Source: a virus. Taken from it: a DNA stretch of 21,099 nt. The stretch covers positions 1 to 21,099 of IMG/VR virus record IMGVR_UViG_3300009169_000119. One strand, 5' to 3'. Under the pieces are notes generated by a model, which was not told where the DNA came from, ran no database searches, and worked only from the letters and a program-made list of their open reading frames with translations. Both the position numbers and the translations under genes were made by a program. The first letter of the stretch is position 1. The number at the start of each line of letters is the position of its first letter. Shown here piece after piece: positions 14,149-21,000 of this stretch.

Positions 14149-14171
14149 TGTGTTTCGATCTCCGAAGCGCA
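14149..14171 (+). terminator. Hairpin after the methyltransferase gene
   Basis: Bases 14149-14157 pair with 14163-14171 as a 9-bp stem, including two G-U wobbles, around the 5-base loop ATCTC. It begins 25 bases after the stop codon and closes the terminase-capsid operon by position. There is no T-run. Confidence 0.45.
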
Positions 14172-14469
14172 ACACGTCCGACCGGTGCGACGACCCACGC
14201 GACTCGGGAACGGCCCCTGAGCGGTCGAAACGTGCAGAAAGTCGCCGAAAGATACAGATCCGGCGCTTTTCGCTCTCGGGCCGCTCCCTGCCAGCCTCTC
14301 GTGTGCGACCCGCTCTATGAACGATCATCCATCTCGGTCCGCTCGAGTGCGGCAGGTGCCATCGTGGCCGGTAGCGGTGTCGCACTCGTCGCACTGCTCT
14401 GAATAGGAGCGGAGCGATCTCGGCATTCCGGTAGATAACAACTGTGTGTATCGCCGTGGCCGGTATTCC

Positions 14470-14478
14470 GTGAATCAC
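14470..14478. promoter_or_regulatory. Palindrome GTGAATCAC, candidate operator 1
   Basis: GTGA and TCAC arms around a central A. Here the palindrome extends by one base on each side (CGTGAATCACG). It is 64 bases upstream of an identical 9-mer at 14534-14542. Confidence 0.4.
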
Positions 14479-14533
14479 GCGTCGACTGCGAGAAGCGGCA
14501 CAGAATAGGTGCGGCGGTCGGCGTCGCATTCCG

Positions 14534-14542
14534 GTGAATCAC
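14534..14542. promoter_or_regulatory. Palindrome GTGAATCAC, candidate operator 2
   Basis: An identical copy of the 9-base palindrome, ending 8 bases before the candidate -10 box at 14551-14556. A bound protein would sit across the promoter spacer of the tail operon. Confidence 0.42.
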
Positions 14543-14550
14543 TCGGCGGC

Positions 14551-14556
14551 TACGCT
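14551..14556 (+). promoter_or_regulatory. Candidate -10 box (TACGCT) for the leaderless tail operon mRNA
   Basis: TACGCT, the same hexamer as before terS, ends 7 bases before the ATG at 14564. No Shine-Dalgarno sequence is present in front of that ATG or of the in-frame GTG at 14534. Confidence 0.45.
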
Positions 14557-14563
14557 TCGTCGC

Positions 14564-15184
14564 ATGGGCTACTGCACGCCGAAAGAAGTGCTGGCGCGGA
14601 TGGGTCGCGACGCCACCGTGACGGCGTCCGCGAACCAGCAAGTGACGGACGCGATCGAGGCCGCGACAGCCGGCATCGTCGAGGACTGCCATCGCACGTT
14701 CGACGCTCCCGCCGACGATCCGGAGACGCGGGTGCTGCCGGTGATCGGTCGCGGCACGCGGCTGTACATTCCGGATCTGATCTCGGCGGTGTCGATCGCT
14801 CTCGACTACGACGACGACGGAACCTACGAGACCGTGTTGACGAGCGCCGACTACGAACTCGACAACTGGCACGCCGAGACGTATGTGAACGAAGCCGGCG
14901 AGCGCGCGGTGTGGCCGTTCGAGTTCGTGTCGCTGCTTCGTCGTGGTGTGCCGACCGGCGCGCGTCGCCGCCTCGTGCAGATCGAAGGAACGTGGGGGTG
15001 GCCGACGGTGCCGGCTGCGATCAACCAGGCGTGTTCGATCCTGGCGACCCGGCTGATGCAGCGAATGTCGGCGGCACCGTTCGGTGTGCAGTCGTTCGGC
15101 GAACTCGGCGCGCAGTCGATCCGGTCGTCCGACCCTGACTACATGACGCTGATCGGCCCCTACCGAAAGACGGGCATCGCGTGA
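14564..15184 (+). CDS. Head-tail adaptor (gp6-like connector)
   Basis: A 206-residue protein with the layout of HK97-gp6-like head-tail connectors. The N-terminal helices (CTPKEVLARMGRDATVTASA, QQVTDAIEAATAGIVEDCHR) are followed by a beta-rich middle (VLPVIGRGTRLYIPDLISAV) and a C-terminal helical segment (AINQACSILATRLMQRM). It would sit under the portal as the first adaptor ring. The ATG at 14564 is preferred over the in-frame GTG at 14534 because of the -10 box just upstream and because the GTG lies inside the palindrome. It overlaps the next gene by 4 bases (GTGA). Confidence 0.8.
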   Translation: MGYCTPKEVLARMGRDATVTASANQQVTDAIEAATAGIVEDCHRTFDAPADDPETRVLPVIGRGTRLYIPDLISAVSIALDYDDDGTYETVLTSADYELDNWHAETYVNEAGERAVWPFEFVSLLRRGVPTGARRRLVQIEGTWGWPTVPAAINQACSILATRLMQRMSAAPFGVQSFGELGAQSIRSSDPDYMTLIGPYRKTGIA

Positions 15185-15561
15185 GCGCCGAGACGATCCT
15201 GGCGGCGGCGGTGTTGGAGGCGTGCGAGGTCGAGGCGTCGTTGCCGTATCGGCCCGCGAACCTGACGCACCGGTTGGCGTTCGTCGCGCCGTCCGACGTG
15301 TGGAAGCAGTTCGACGAGGACTCGGCCTACTGCGAGATGAGCGTCGGTCTGGACGTGTACCTCGTCGCCGGTTCCGCCGACGTCGTCGAGTCGTTCAACT
15401 GGCTCGACGAACAGACGACGATCCTGATGGATGCCGGACCGATCGACGTGGGCACGGACACGGTCACCGCTGCCGAGGTCGCCGCCCCGTTCATCTTCTC
15501 GGACGGGACAGGTGCGTCGTATCTCACGGCGCGTGTGACATACTCTCGGTTCAGGAGTTGA
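15181..15561 (+). CDS. Tail-terminator-like / head-tail joining protein
   Basis: A 126-residue protein with a GTG start in a GTGA overlap. The pattern of an N-terminal helix, a strand (HRLAFVAPSDVWKQFDE), a long strand (CEMSVGLDVYLVAG), a helix (VVESFNWLDEQTTIL) and a final strand (GASYLTARVTYSRF) fits siphophage tail-terminator or minor-capsid joining proteins. Gene order (after the adaptor, before the tail tube) supports this. Sequence identity to a named family is not obvious by eye. The end of the gene carries the AGGAG site of the next gene. Confidence 0.6.
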   Translation: MSAETILAAAVLEACEVEASLPYRPANLTHRLAFVAPSDVWKQFDEDSAYCEMSVGLDVYLVAGSADVVESFNWLDEQTTILMDAGPIDVGTDTVTAAEVAAPFIFSDGTGASYLTARVTYSRFRS

Positions 15562-15565
15562 CGAC

Positions 15566-15760
15566 ATGGCGACACGATCCAAGTTCCGAGCAGTCCGAGG
15601 GTTCTCGGTCGGCGGCGCTCACTTCGAAGAGGGCGACGTCGTCGACGGGATGCCCCTGGAGATCGTGCTCGCCTTCGGAGACACCTTCGTCAAGGCCGAC
15701 ACCGCCCGAACCCGCAAGCAAGCCGACGGCGAACAGTCGCCCGAAACCACGGAGGAATGA
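15566..15760 (+). CDS. Hypothetical protein, 64 aa
   Basis: A 64-residue protein: a short beta-type domain (KFRAVRGFSVGGAHFEEGDV) followed by a charged, probably disordered tail (RTRKQADGEQSPETTEE). AGGAG (15553-15557) lies 8 bases before the ATG. The small 'VGGxxFEEGDVV' barrel-like segment resembles short proteins found in phage head-tail regions. Function unknown. Confidence 0.65.
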   Translation: MATRSKFRAVRGFSVGGAHFEEGDVVDGMPLEIVLAFGDTFVKADTARTRKQADGEQSPETTEE

Positions 15761-15763
15761 GTC

Positions 15764-16135
15764 ATGGGTGCAAAGCGTCTCTACGCCCCGTCCATCCTGA
15801 TCAACTCGGTCGAGTACCAGTGCAAGGCGCGCAGCGTGTCGCTGGAACCGGGCGACTGGATCAACTTCTGCGAGCAGGAGTGGACGTTCGCCGCCGAGAT
15901 CGAACTGGGCTACGGCTCCGGTGAGTCGTGGACGTTGCTCAACACACTGTCGGGAACGAACACGACCGTCGTGCTGAAGCCGGAGAACACGACGACGACG
16001 ACGACGAACCCGGCCGCGACCTTCCAGATGCGGGTGCCGGCCATCCCGTTCATGACTGCCGCAGCGCGCGGTGAGCGGATGATCATCCCGCTCGAAGTCG
16101 TGACCGAAGCCGCCCCGGTGTTCACGACGACCTGA
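15764..16135 (+). CDS. Major tail (tube) protein candidate, 123 aa
   Basis: A 123-residue beta-rich protein (APSILINSVEYQCKARSVSL, then EQEWTFAAEIELGYG, FQMRVPAIPF and RMIIPLEVVTEAAPVF). Small size, beta content and position before the gp10-like, chaperone and tape-measure genes make it the best candidate for the tail tube subunit. GGAGG lies 8 bases before the ATG. A run of six threonines flanked by asparagines (NTTTTTTN) marks a probable loop. No second tail-tube candidate is seen in the window. Assignment is by position and fold pattern. Confidence 0.62.
   Translation: MGAKRLYAPSILINSVEYQCKARSVSLEPGDWINFCEQEWTFAAEIELGYGSGESWTLLNTLSGTNTTVVLKPENTTTTTTNPAATFQMRVPAIPFMTAAARGERMIIPLEVVTEAAPVFTTT
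15989..16006 (+). repeat. (ACG)6 triplet repeat in the tail-tube candidate
   Basis: Six consecutive ACG codons give a Thr6 stretch. The triplet unit means length changes by slippage would stay in frame. Confidence 0.9.
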
Positions 16136-16137
16136 TC

Positions 16138-16530
16138 GTGGCCGTCCCGACCGTCAAGGTCGAGGGAGCGCGCGAACTCCGTCGGGCACTCAAGAACGTC
16201 GAGACCGGCACCGCCGACCTCAAGAGCGTTCACGCCGACGCCGCGAAGATCGTCGAGCAGCGTGCGTCGGAACTGGTGCCACGCCGATCCGGTCGGCTGG
16301 ACTCGTCGCTCCGGTCGACCGGTCAGGCCCGCCAGGGTGTCGTGCGTGCCGGTCAGGCGTCGGTGCCCTACGCCGGGGTGATCCACTTCGGTTGGCCGGC
16401 TCACAACATCGCTCCGCAACCCTTCCTCTACGATGCGCTCGATCAGCGAACCACCGAGGTTGTCGACCTGTATCAAGAACGGGTCGATCGGCTGATCAAG
16501 GACAACGGACTCAAGGGAGGCGTCACATGA
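16138..16530 (+). CDS. HK97 gp10-like protein
   Basis: A 130-residue protein of the HK97-gp10-like family of head-tail/tail completion proteins. Hallmarks are VKVEGARELRRALKNVE at the N-terminus, the central AAKIVEQRASELVPRRSGRL (residues about 36-56), SLRSTGQARQGVVRAG and VPYAGVIHFGWPAHNIAPQP (residues about 77-97). It has a GTG start only two bases after the previous stop and no clear ribosome site, so translation is probably coupled. It ends in an ATGA overlap with the tail assembly chaperone. Confidence 0.85.
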   Translation: MAVPTVKVEGARELRRALKNVETGTADLKSVHADAAKIVEQRASELVPRRSGRLDSSLRSTGQARQGVVRAGQASVPYAGVIHFGWPAHNIAPQPFLYDALDQRTTEVVDLYQERVDRLIKDNGLKGGVT

Positions 16531-16862
16531 GGTTGAAACTGCGGATCACGACCGAGGCCGGTCAGACGAGCGAGGTGTTGGTGCGACCGAGAACACAGGT
16601 CGCGTTCGAGCGGCACTTCTCGACACCGGAGAAGCCGGTGCGACTCGACCAGGGTGTCGGCATGGAGCATCTGTTCTGGCTGGCGTGGCACGCGTCGAAG
16701 ATCGGCGAGTCGTTCGACCAGTGGCTCGAAACGATCGACGAGGTGAAGCCGATCGTCGAGGACGACGAGGAAGTGGACGGCCCTTTGGACACGGCTCCGC
16801 TCTCTGGAACGTCGTTGCGGCCACCATCGAATCAGGGCACGGTTTCGCTTTCGATCAGTTGA
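16527..16862 (+). CDS. Tail assembly chaperone, zero-frame product
   Basis: The 111-residue short form of the siphophage tail assembly chaperone, which loads on the tape measure during tail assembly. The N-terminal part (EVLVRPRTQVAFERHFSTPE) and HLFWLAWHASKIGESFDQWL match the common pattern of this protein in actinophages. After the slippery site at 16781-16787 the zero frame continues only into a low-complexity tail ending SLSIS. The gene lies directly upstream of the tape measure gene, the standard position. It starts in an ATGA overlap. Confidence 0.82.
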   Translation: MRLKLRITTEAGQTSEVLVRPRTQVAFERHFSTPEKPVRLDQGVGMEHLFWLAWHASKIGESFDQWLETIDEVKPIVEDDEEVDGPLDTAPLSGTSLRPPSNQGTVSLSIS

Positions 16863-16945
16863 TGGACGACGGGGATCTCTACACCGTCGTCAACGACTAC
16901 CTACACTGGCGGGCACGGCAGCAGCAGCGCCGGAACCGCCACTGA
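16527..16945 (+). CDS. Tail assembly chaperone, -1 frameshift fusion product
   Basis: A -1 slip on CCCTTTG would join the first 87 residues to 52 residues read in the -1 frame (GHGSALWNVV to QQRRNRH), giving 139 residues. The added part, ALWNVVAATIESGHGFAFDQ followed by DDGDLYTVVNDYLHWRARQ, resembles the second half of known chaperone fusions, and that frame has no usable ribosome site of its own. This is the conserved G/GT arrangement of siphophages. The efficiency cannot be judged from sequence. Confidence 0.75.
16781..16787 (+). promoter_or_regulatory. -1 frameshift slippery heptamer CCCTTTG
   Basis: A perfect X-XXY-YYZ heptamer in the correct register: zero-frame codons CCT TTG, and after slippage CCC TTT. 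The -1 frame is then open to the stop at 16943-16945. No obvious stimulatory hairpin was seen just downstream. Confidence 0.75.
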
Positions 16946-16970
16946 GACGACACGAGAGGAATGACGACCG

Positions 16971-19394
16971 ATGGCGAAGTCCGTGATCGACGTCAAGATT
17001 CTCGGCGACAACAAGGGCCTGTCGTCGGCGCTGTCGGACTCGGAGAAGTCGGTCGGCAAGTTCGCGGCGGCGGCGGTCGCGTCGTTCGCCGCTCTCGGTG
17101 TGGCTGCCGGTGCGGCCCTGTTCAAGATCGGCGAGTCGTTTGATGCCGAGTACGACAAGATCCGTGTCGCGACCGGCGCGACCGGCGACGCGCTCGACGG
17201 GTTGCAGGACTCGTTCAAGAACGTTCTGAAGGAAGTTCCCGCGTCGTTCGACGACGCCGGGACTGCCATCGGCAATCTGAATCAGCGGCTCGGGCTGACC
17301 GGGAAGCCGCTCGAAGATCTCGCCGGTCAGTTCTTGAACCTGTCGCGGATCACCGGGACGGACGTCGCGCAGAACGTCGACGAGATCACCCGCGTGTTCG
17401 GTGACTGGGGTGTCGCCGTCGAGGATCAGGCGGCGTCGATGGATGCGCTGTACCGGGCCTCGCAGGCGTCGGGCATCGGACTGAACGATCTCTCCTCCTC
17501 GGTCGTTCAGTTCGGTGCGCCGCTCCGCAACCTCGGGTTCGGGTTCGACGAGTCGTTGGCGCTGCTCGCGCAGTTCAACAAGACCGGCGTGAACACCGAG
17601 ACCGTGTTCGCCGGACTGAAGAAGTCGGTCGGCACTCTGGCGAAGGCCGGTGAGGACGTGCCGACTACGTTCCGTCGGATTGTCGGCGAGATCGAGGCGC
17701 TCGGCCCCGGTTCCGATGCGACCCGGCTCGCGATCGAACTGTTCGGGCAGCGTGCCGGACCCGACCTCGCGGACGCGATCACCTCGGGCAAGTTCGCGCT
17801 CGACGACATGATGGCGGCGATCACCGACGGTGCGGACACGATCAACGGGGCGGCGAAGGACACCGAGGACTTCGGCGAGAAGTGGACGCGGATCAAGAAC
17901 CGGGTGCTGGTCGCGCTCGAACCGCTCGCCATCCGCGTGTTCGACGCCGTCGGATCGGCGATGGATCGACTCGGGCCGATCATCGAGGACGTCGTGAAGT
18001 GGCTGTCGACGAATCTGCCGAAGGCGGTGCAGGCGATCCGGTCGGCGTGGGATCGGTGGGGCCAGCCGGTCGCCGACGCGATCATCGACGCGTTCGGTGA
18101 CGTCGTCGATTGGGTGAGGCGGAACTGGCCGCAGATCCAGAAGATCGCCGAGGACGTGTTCGAGGCGGTGTCGGACGCAGCCGGCACGGTCGTCGAGTTC
18201 TTCCGCGACGCCTGGCCCGTCGTGCAGGACGCCGTGTCCGCGACGTTCGATTGGATCACGACCCACAAGGACGAGGTGATCGGTGCGCTCATCGCTCTCG
18301 GCATCGCGGCGGCGACCGTTCTCGTCCCGGCGTTCATCGGATGGGCGGCGGCGGCGACGGCGGCGGCGGCAGCGACGCTCGTGGCGGCGGCACCGTTCGT
18401 CCTGATCGGCGCGGCCATCGCCGCGATCGGCGCGGCGCTCGTGTGGGCCTACCAGAACGTCGAGTGGTTCCGTGAAGCGGTCGACACGGTCGCGGCGTTC
18501 TTCGTCGACACGGTGTGGCCGATCCTTCAGCAGACCGCCGAGGTCGTGATGTCGGTCGTCGGCGGCATCGTCGAGTTCGTCCGCGAGAACTGGGACACGA
18601 TCCAGACGATCATCGTCACCGTGTTCACCTACGTTCGCGACTTCGTGACCGACATCTGGGACGCCATCTGGGAGATCGTGTCGGGTGCGATCGAGGCGAT
18701 CCGTGGCGTGATCGACGTCGTGACCGGTCTGATCAAGGGTGACTGGGGTCAGGTGTGGGAAGGGATCAAGTCGATCTTCACCGGGGTGTGGGACACGATC
18801 AAGGGTGTGGTCGACCTGGCGATGGCCTACGTCGGGCGGGTGATCCGACTCGGCATCGACGGGATCAAGTTGGCGTGGGAAACGGTCTGGCAGGCGGTGT
18901 CGAACTTCGTGTCCGACCGGTGGGAGGACATCAAGACGTTCGTGTCCGACGGCGTCTCGGACATCGTCGGGTTCGTGACCGGCCTGCCGGGGGAGATTGC
19001 GTCGGCGGTCGACGGCGCGTGGGACGCGATCTGGGATGGCTTCAAGGGGGCGATCAACAAGATCATCGACGCGTGGAACCGGCTCTCGTTCAAGTTCCCG
19101 GAGTTCTCCGGCGACTGGAACGGCCCGATCCCGGGCGGTTCGTTCACGGTCGGCGGGTGGACGCTCTCCGTTGCCGGTGCGGGACTGTCGATCCCGCGCC
19201 TTCACGACGGCGGCATCGTGCCGGGTGCGCCGGGTTCCGAGATGCTGGCGATCCTCGAAGCCGGCGAACGGGTCACTCCGGCTGACGCCGTGAACCGACC
19301 GATCGTGTTGGTGATCGAAGGTCGACCGTTCACCGCGATGATCGCTGAACACGAACGTGAACAGGTGGCCGAACTGATGGCAGGTGCCCGATGA
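16971..19394 (+). CDS. Tape measure protein
   Basis: An 807-residue tail length ruler. At the usual spacing of about 0.15 nm per residue it predicts a tail of about 120 nm. The N-terminal TP901-type core includes DKIRVATGATGDALDGLQDS, then FLNLSRITGTDVAQNVDEIT and QASGIGLNDLSSSVVQFGAP. The middle holds a long Ala-rich hydrophobic segment (from about residue 435 to 495), followed by repeated WxxI-type helices (WDAIWEIVSGAIEAIRGVID) and a C-terminal GGIVPGAPGSEMLAILEAGE block. GAGAGG about 11 bases before the ATG is a weak ribosome site. It overlaps the minor tail gene by 4 bases (ATGA). It is the longest gene here. Confidence 0.93.
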   Translation: MAKSVIDVKILGDNKGLSSALSDSEKSVGKFAAAAVASFAALGVAAGAALFKIGESFDAEYDKIRVATGATGDALDGLQDSFKNVLKEVPASFDDAGTAIGNLNQRLGLTGKPLEDLAGQFLNLSRITGTDVAQNVDEITRVFGDWGVAVEDQAASMDALYRASQASGIGLNDLSSSVVQFGAPLRNLGFGFDESLALLAQFNKTGVNTETVFAGLKKSVGTLAKAGEDVPTTFRRIVGEIEALGPGSDATRLAIELFGQRAGPDLADAITSGKFALDDMMAAITDGADTINGAAKDTEDFGEKWTRIKNRVLVALEPLAIRVFDAVGSAMDRLGPIIEDVVKWLSTNLPKAVQAIRSAWDRWGQPVADAIIDAFGDVVDWVRRNWPQIQKIAEDVFEAVSDAAGTVVEFFRDAWPVVQDAVSATFDWITTHKDEVIGALIALGIAAATVLVPAFIGWAAAATAAAAATLVAAAPFVLIGAAIAAIGAALVWAYQNVEWFREAVDTVAAFFVDTVWPILQQTAEVVMSVVGGIVEFVRENWDTIQTIIVTVFTYVRDFVTDIWDAIWEIVSGAIEAIRGVIDVVTGLIKGDWGQVWEGIKSIFTGVWDTIKGVVDLAMAYVGRVIRLGIDGIKLAWETVWQAVSNFVSDRWEDIKTFVSDGVSDIVGFVTGLPGEIASAVDGAWDAIWDGFKGAINKIIDAWNRLSFKFPEFSGDWNGPIPGGSFTVGGWTLSVAGAGLSIPRLHDGGIVPGAPGSEMLAILEAGERVTPADAVNRPIVLVIEGRPFTAMIAEHEREQVAELMAGAR

Positions 19395-20896
19395 CTACGC
19401 AATCCATCGTCGTGGATGGTCTCGTCGACCAGGGTGGGATGACGGTCGTCGGTGCGGCGAGTGCCGTCGCCGCGTTGACCGACGGTTCCGACTCCGGCTA
19501 TCTGCGGTCGTTCGGTTCGGCGCGCACCGCCGTGTTCGACTGTTCGACGTTCACGCTGCCGACCGAGGCGCGGGTGATCCTGACGCGATGCTCGATGCGT
19601 GTCCGGATGGAGTCCGGTGTGTTGTCGTCGGCCACCGTCAGGTACCTACCGCCGACCGGGACCTACTACTCCTACCGGAACGTGTACCCGCTCGGTTCGG
19701 CGTGGGAGTCGTTGATCGGCACCTACCAGTCGTCGACCGGCCTGCCGGACACGCAGGCGAAGATCGACGGCGCGCGCCTGTCGATCGGGCTTCAAGGGGA
19801 CGTGTCGTCGATCACGGCGCACGTCATCTACGTCGCGAAGCCGGTCACGGCGATCACGACGATCCCCGACAACACGACGACGAACATCATCCCGGTCGCG
19901 TGGACGAACACACTCGACGGCGACGGTGGCGGGCAGACCACCTACGAGGTCAAGGTGTTCACCGACGCGCAGTACGGCGCGGGCGGGTTCGACCCGGACA
20001 CGTCGACGCCGTATTGGACGACCGGCATCGTGACCGGGACGGTCCTGACGGTGAACACCGGGGTGCTCGTCAACGACACCTACCGCGCCTACGTCCGTGT
20101 CGCCCAGACGCCGAGCGTCGGCGGTCTGTTCTGGTCGGCGTGGTCGTTCGACACGTTCGTGGTGAACGTGTCGACCGCCGACGTGTCGACCGTGACGCCT
20201 ACGCCGTCGAACACGAACGCCAACATCTCGGTCGTCGTCGCACGCAACACCGGCTCGTCGGCGTGGAACTTCGTCGAGGTCGAACGGTCGACCGACGCCG
20301 GAACGACGTGGCTGCCGGTGCGTGGCGCTACCTACGTCGACGCGACCGGCAGCGCCAACTCGTTCACGGTCGTCGACTACGAGACCGGCAACGGCCAATC
20401 GGTGCTGTACCGGGCGCGTGCCACACGCATCGTGAACGGATTGCCGATCACCGGGTCGTGGGTGCAGTCGTCGCCTGCCGTGTCGTGGACATCGGCGTCG
20501 GCGTGGCTCAAGTCGCCCCTGGTTCCGGCGCACAACCTCGCCGTCGACGTGGATCGCCCGTTCCAGACGCGCACGTACGGGACGCGTGTCGGCGTGTTCG
20601 ACGTGATCGGTTCCGAGACGCCGGTCGTCGTCACGGATGTCGTCACGAAGCCGTCGCAGACGCTGACGATCGACACGATCACCGAGGCCGAGTCGAACAA
20701 TCTGCTCACACTGCTCCGTGACTCGATCCTGTTGTACTGCCCGACGAACTGCGAAGGGTCGACGGCGACCCAATACGTGGCCGTGACCGGCCTGTCGATG
20801 ACGCCGACGCAGGTGCGCGGGATCGTTCGCCGTCGGTGGTCGGTGTCGATCGTCGACATTGCGGCACCGGCTGATCCGTCGGCGAGCGCGCCGTGA
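19391..20896 (+). CDS. Minor tail protein with fibronectin-III-like repeats
   Basis: A 501-residue protein starting in an ATGA overlap with the tape measure gene. Residues 1-150 are a beta-rich N-terminal domain (SGYLRSFGSARTAVFDCSTF). From about 150 there are two Fn3-like units: one with IPVAWTNTLDGDGGG and TYEVKVFTD, the second with SSAWNFVEVERSTDAGTTWL and VLYRARATRI. The C-terminal 130 residues (KPSQTLTIDTITEAESNNLL) form a further beta domain. Position after the tape measure fits the distal tail or tail-tip module. It ends in a GTGA overlap. Not assigned to a named subunit. Confidence 0.8.
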   Translation: MTTQSIVVDGLVDQGGMTVVGAASAVAALTDGSDSGYLRSFGSARTAVFDCSTFTLPTEARVILTRCSMRVRMESGVLSSATVRYLPPTGTYYSYRNVYPLGSAWESLIGTYQSSTGLPDTQAKIDGARLSIGLQGDVSSITAHVIYVAKPVTAITTIPDNTTTNIIPVAWTNTLDGDGGGQTTYEVKVFTDAQYGAGGFDPDTSTPYWTTGIVTGTVLTVNTGVLVNDTYRAYVRVAQTPSVGGLFWSAWSFDTFVVNVSTADVSTVTPTPSNTNANISVVVARNTGSSAWNFVEVERSTDAGTTWLPVRGATYVDATGSANSFTVVDYETGNGQSVLYRARATRIVNGLPITGSWVQSSPAVSWTSASAWLKSPLVPAHNLAVDVDRPFQTRTYGTRVGVFDVIGSETPVVVTDVVTKPSQTLTIDTITEAESNNLLTLLRDSILLYCPTNCEGSTATQYVAVTGLSMTPTQVRGIVRRRWSVSIVDIAAPADPSASAP

Positions 20897-20991
20897 GGGT
20901 CGCGTCCGAGGCGTTCGCTCACGTCGTCGCGTCGTCGCATCGTGTCGCCACTCGGGTCGATGTTGTGTTCGACCGGGAGGTGGTCGTCTGA
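20893..20991 (+). CDS. N-terminal fragment of a DUF5047-like tail protein
   Basis: GTG start in a GTGA overlap with the previous gene; 32 residues beginning MRVASEAFAHVVASSHRVAT and reading on to VDVVFDREVVV before a TGA at 20989-20991. The opening 'VSxxFxxxVxxSHxVxxRVDVxxDGEVV' pattern is the usual N-terminus of DUF5047-type phage tail proteins. The same frame continues after the TGA with a sequence that fits the rest of that domain, so this looks like one gene interrupted by an in-frame stop. Confidence 0.55.
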   Translation: MRVASEAFAHVVASSHRVATRVDVVFDREVVV

Positions 20992-21000
20992 GGTGTGGCG

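Larger units (their letters stand above)
14401..14542 (+). repeat. Imperfect direct repeats upstream of the tail operon
   Basis: GAATAGGAGCGG (14401-14412) followed 12 bases later by CATTCCGGTAGATAAC (14424-14439) recurs as GAATAGGTGCGG (14503-14514) followed 12 bases later by CATTCCGGTGAATCAC (14527-14542). A partial copy of the second half lies between them (TATTCCGTGAATCAC, 14464-14478). The repeat layout suggests a regulatory or structural DNA site rather than coding sequence. Confidence 0.7.
14125..14563. other. 439-base non-coding gap between head and tail modules
   Basis: No convincing gene is seen. Short open frames here lack a ribosome site and coding-like composition, and the base composition is visibly less G/C-biased by codon position than in the flanking genes. 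It holds a hairpin (14149-14171), imperfect direct repeats (14401-14439 and 14503-14542), two GTGAATCAC palindromes and a candidate -10 box before the gene at 14564. Confidence 0.7.

Noticed and set aside
14145-14175. A possible pseudoknot (GCGCT/AGCGC with GTGTT/AACAC)
   Set aside because: The connecting loops would have zero length. A simple 9-bp hairpin at 14149-14171 explains the same bases better.
14301-14402. A 33-codon plus-strand frame ending in a hydrophobic stretch (AGAIVAGSGVALVALL)
   Set aside because: Only a GTG start, no ribosome site, and it lies inside a region whose composition looks non-coding. A tiny membrane peptide cannot be excluded but is not supported.
13264-14529. 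A minus-strand open frame covering the 14125-14563 gap
   Set aside because: Most of it is antisense to the methyltransferase and glycosyltransferase genes. The gap part has no recognisable protein pattern or ribosome site.
16890-19352. An 820-codon open frame on the minus strand, antisense to the tape measure gene
   Set aside because: Its translation is rich in Arg, Asp, His and Val with no domain pattern, typical of the antisense frame of high-GC genes. The plus strand here encodes a clear tape measure protein.
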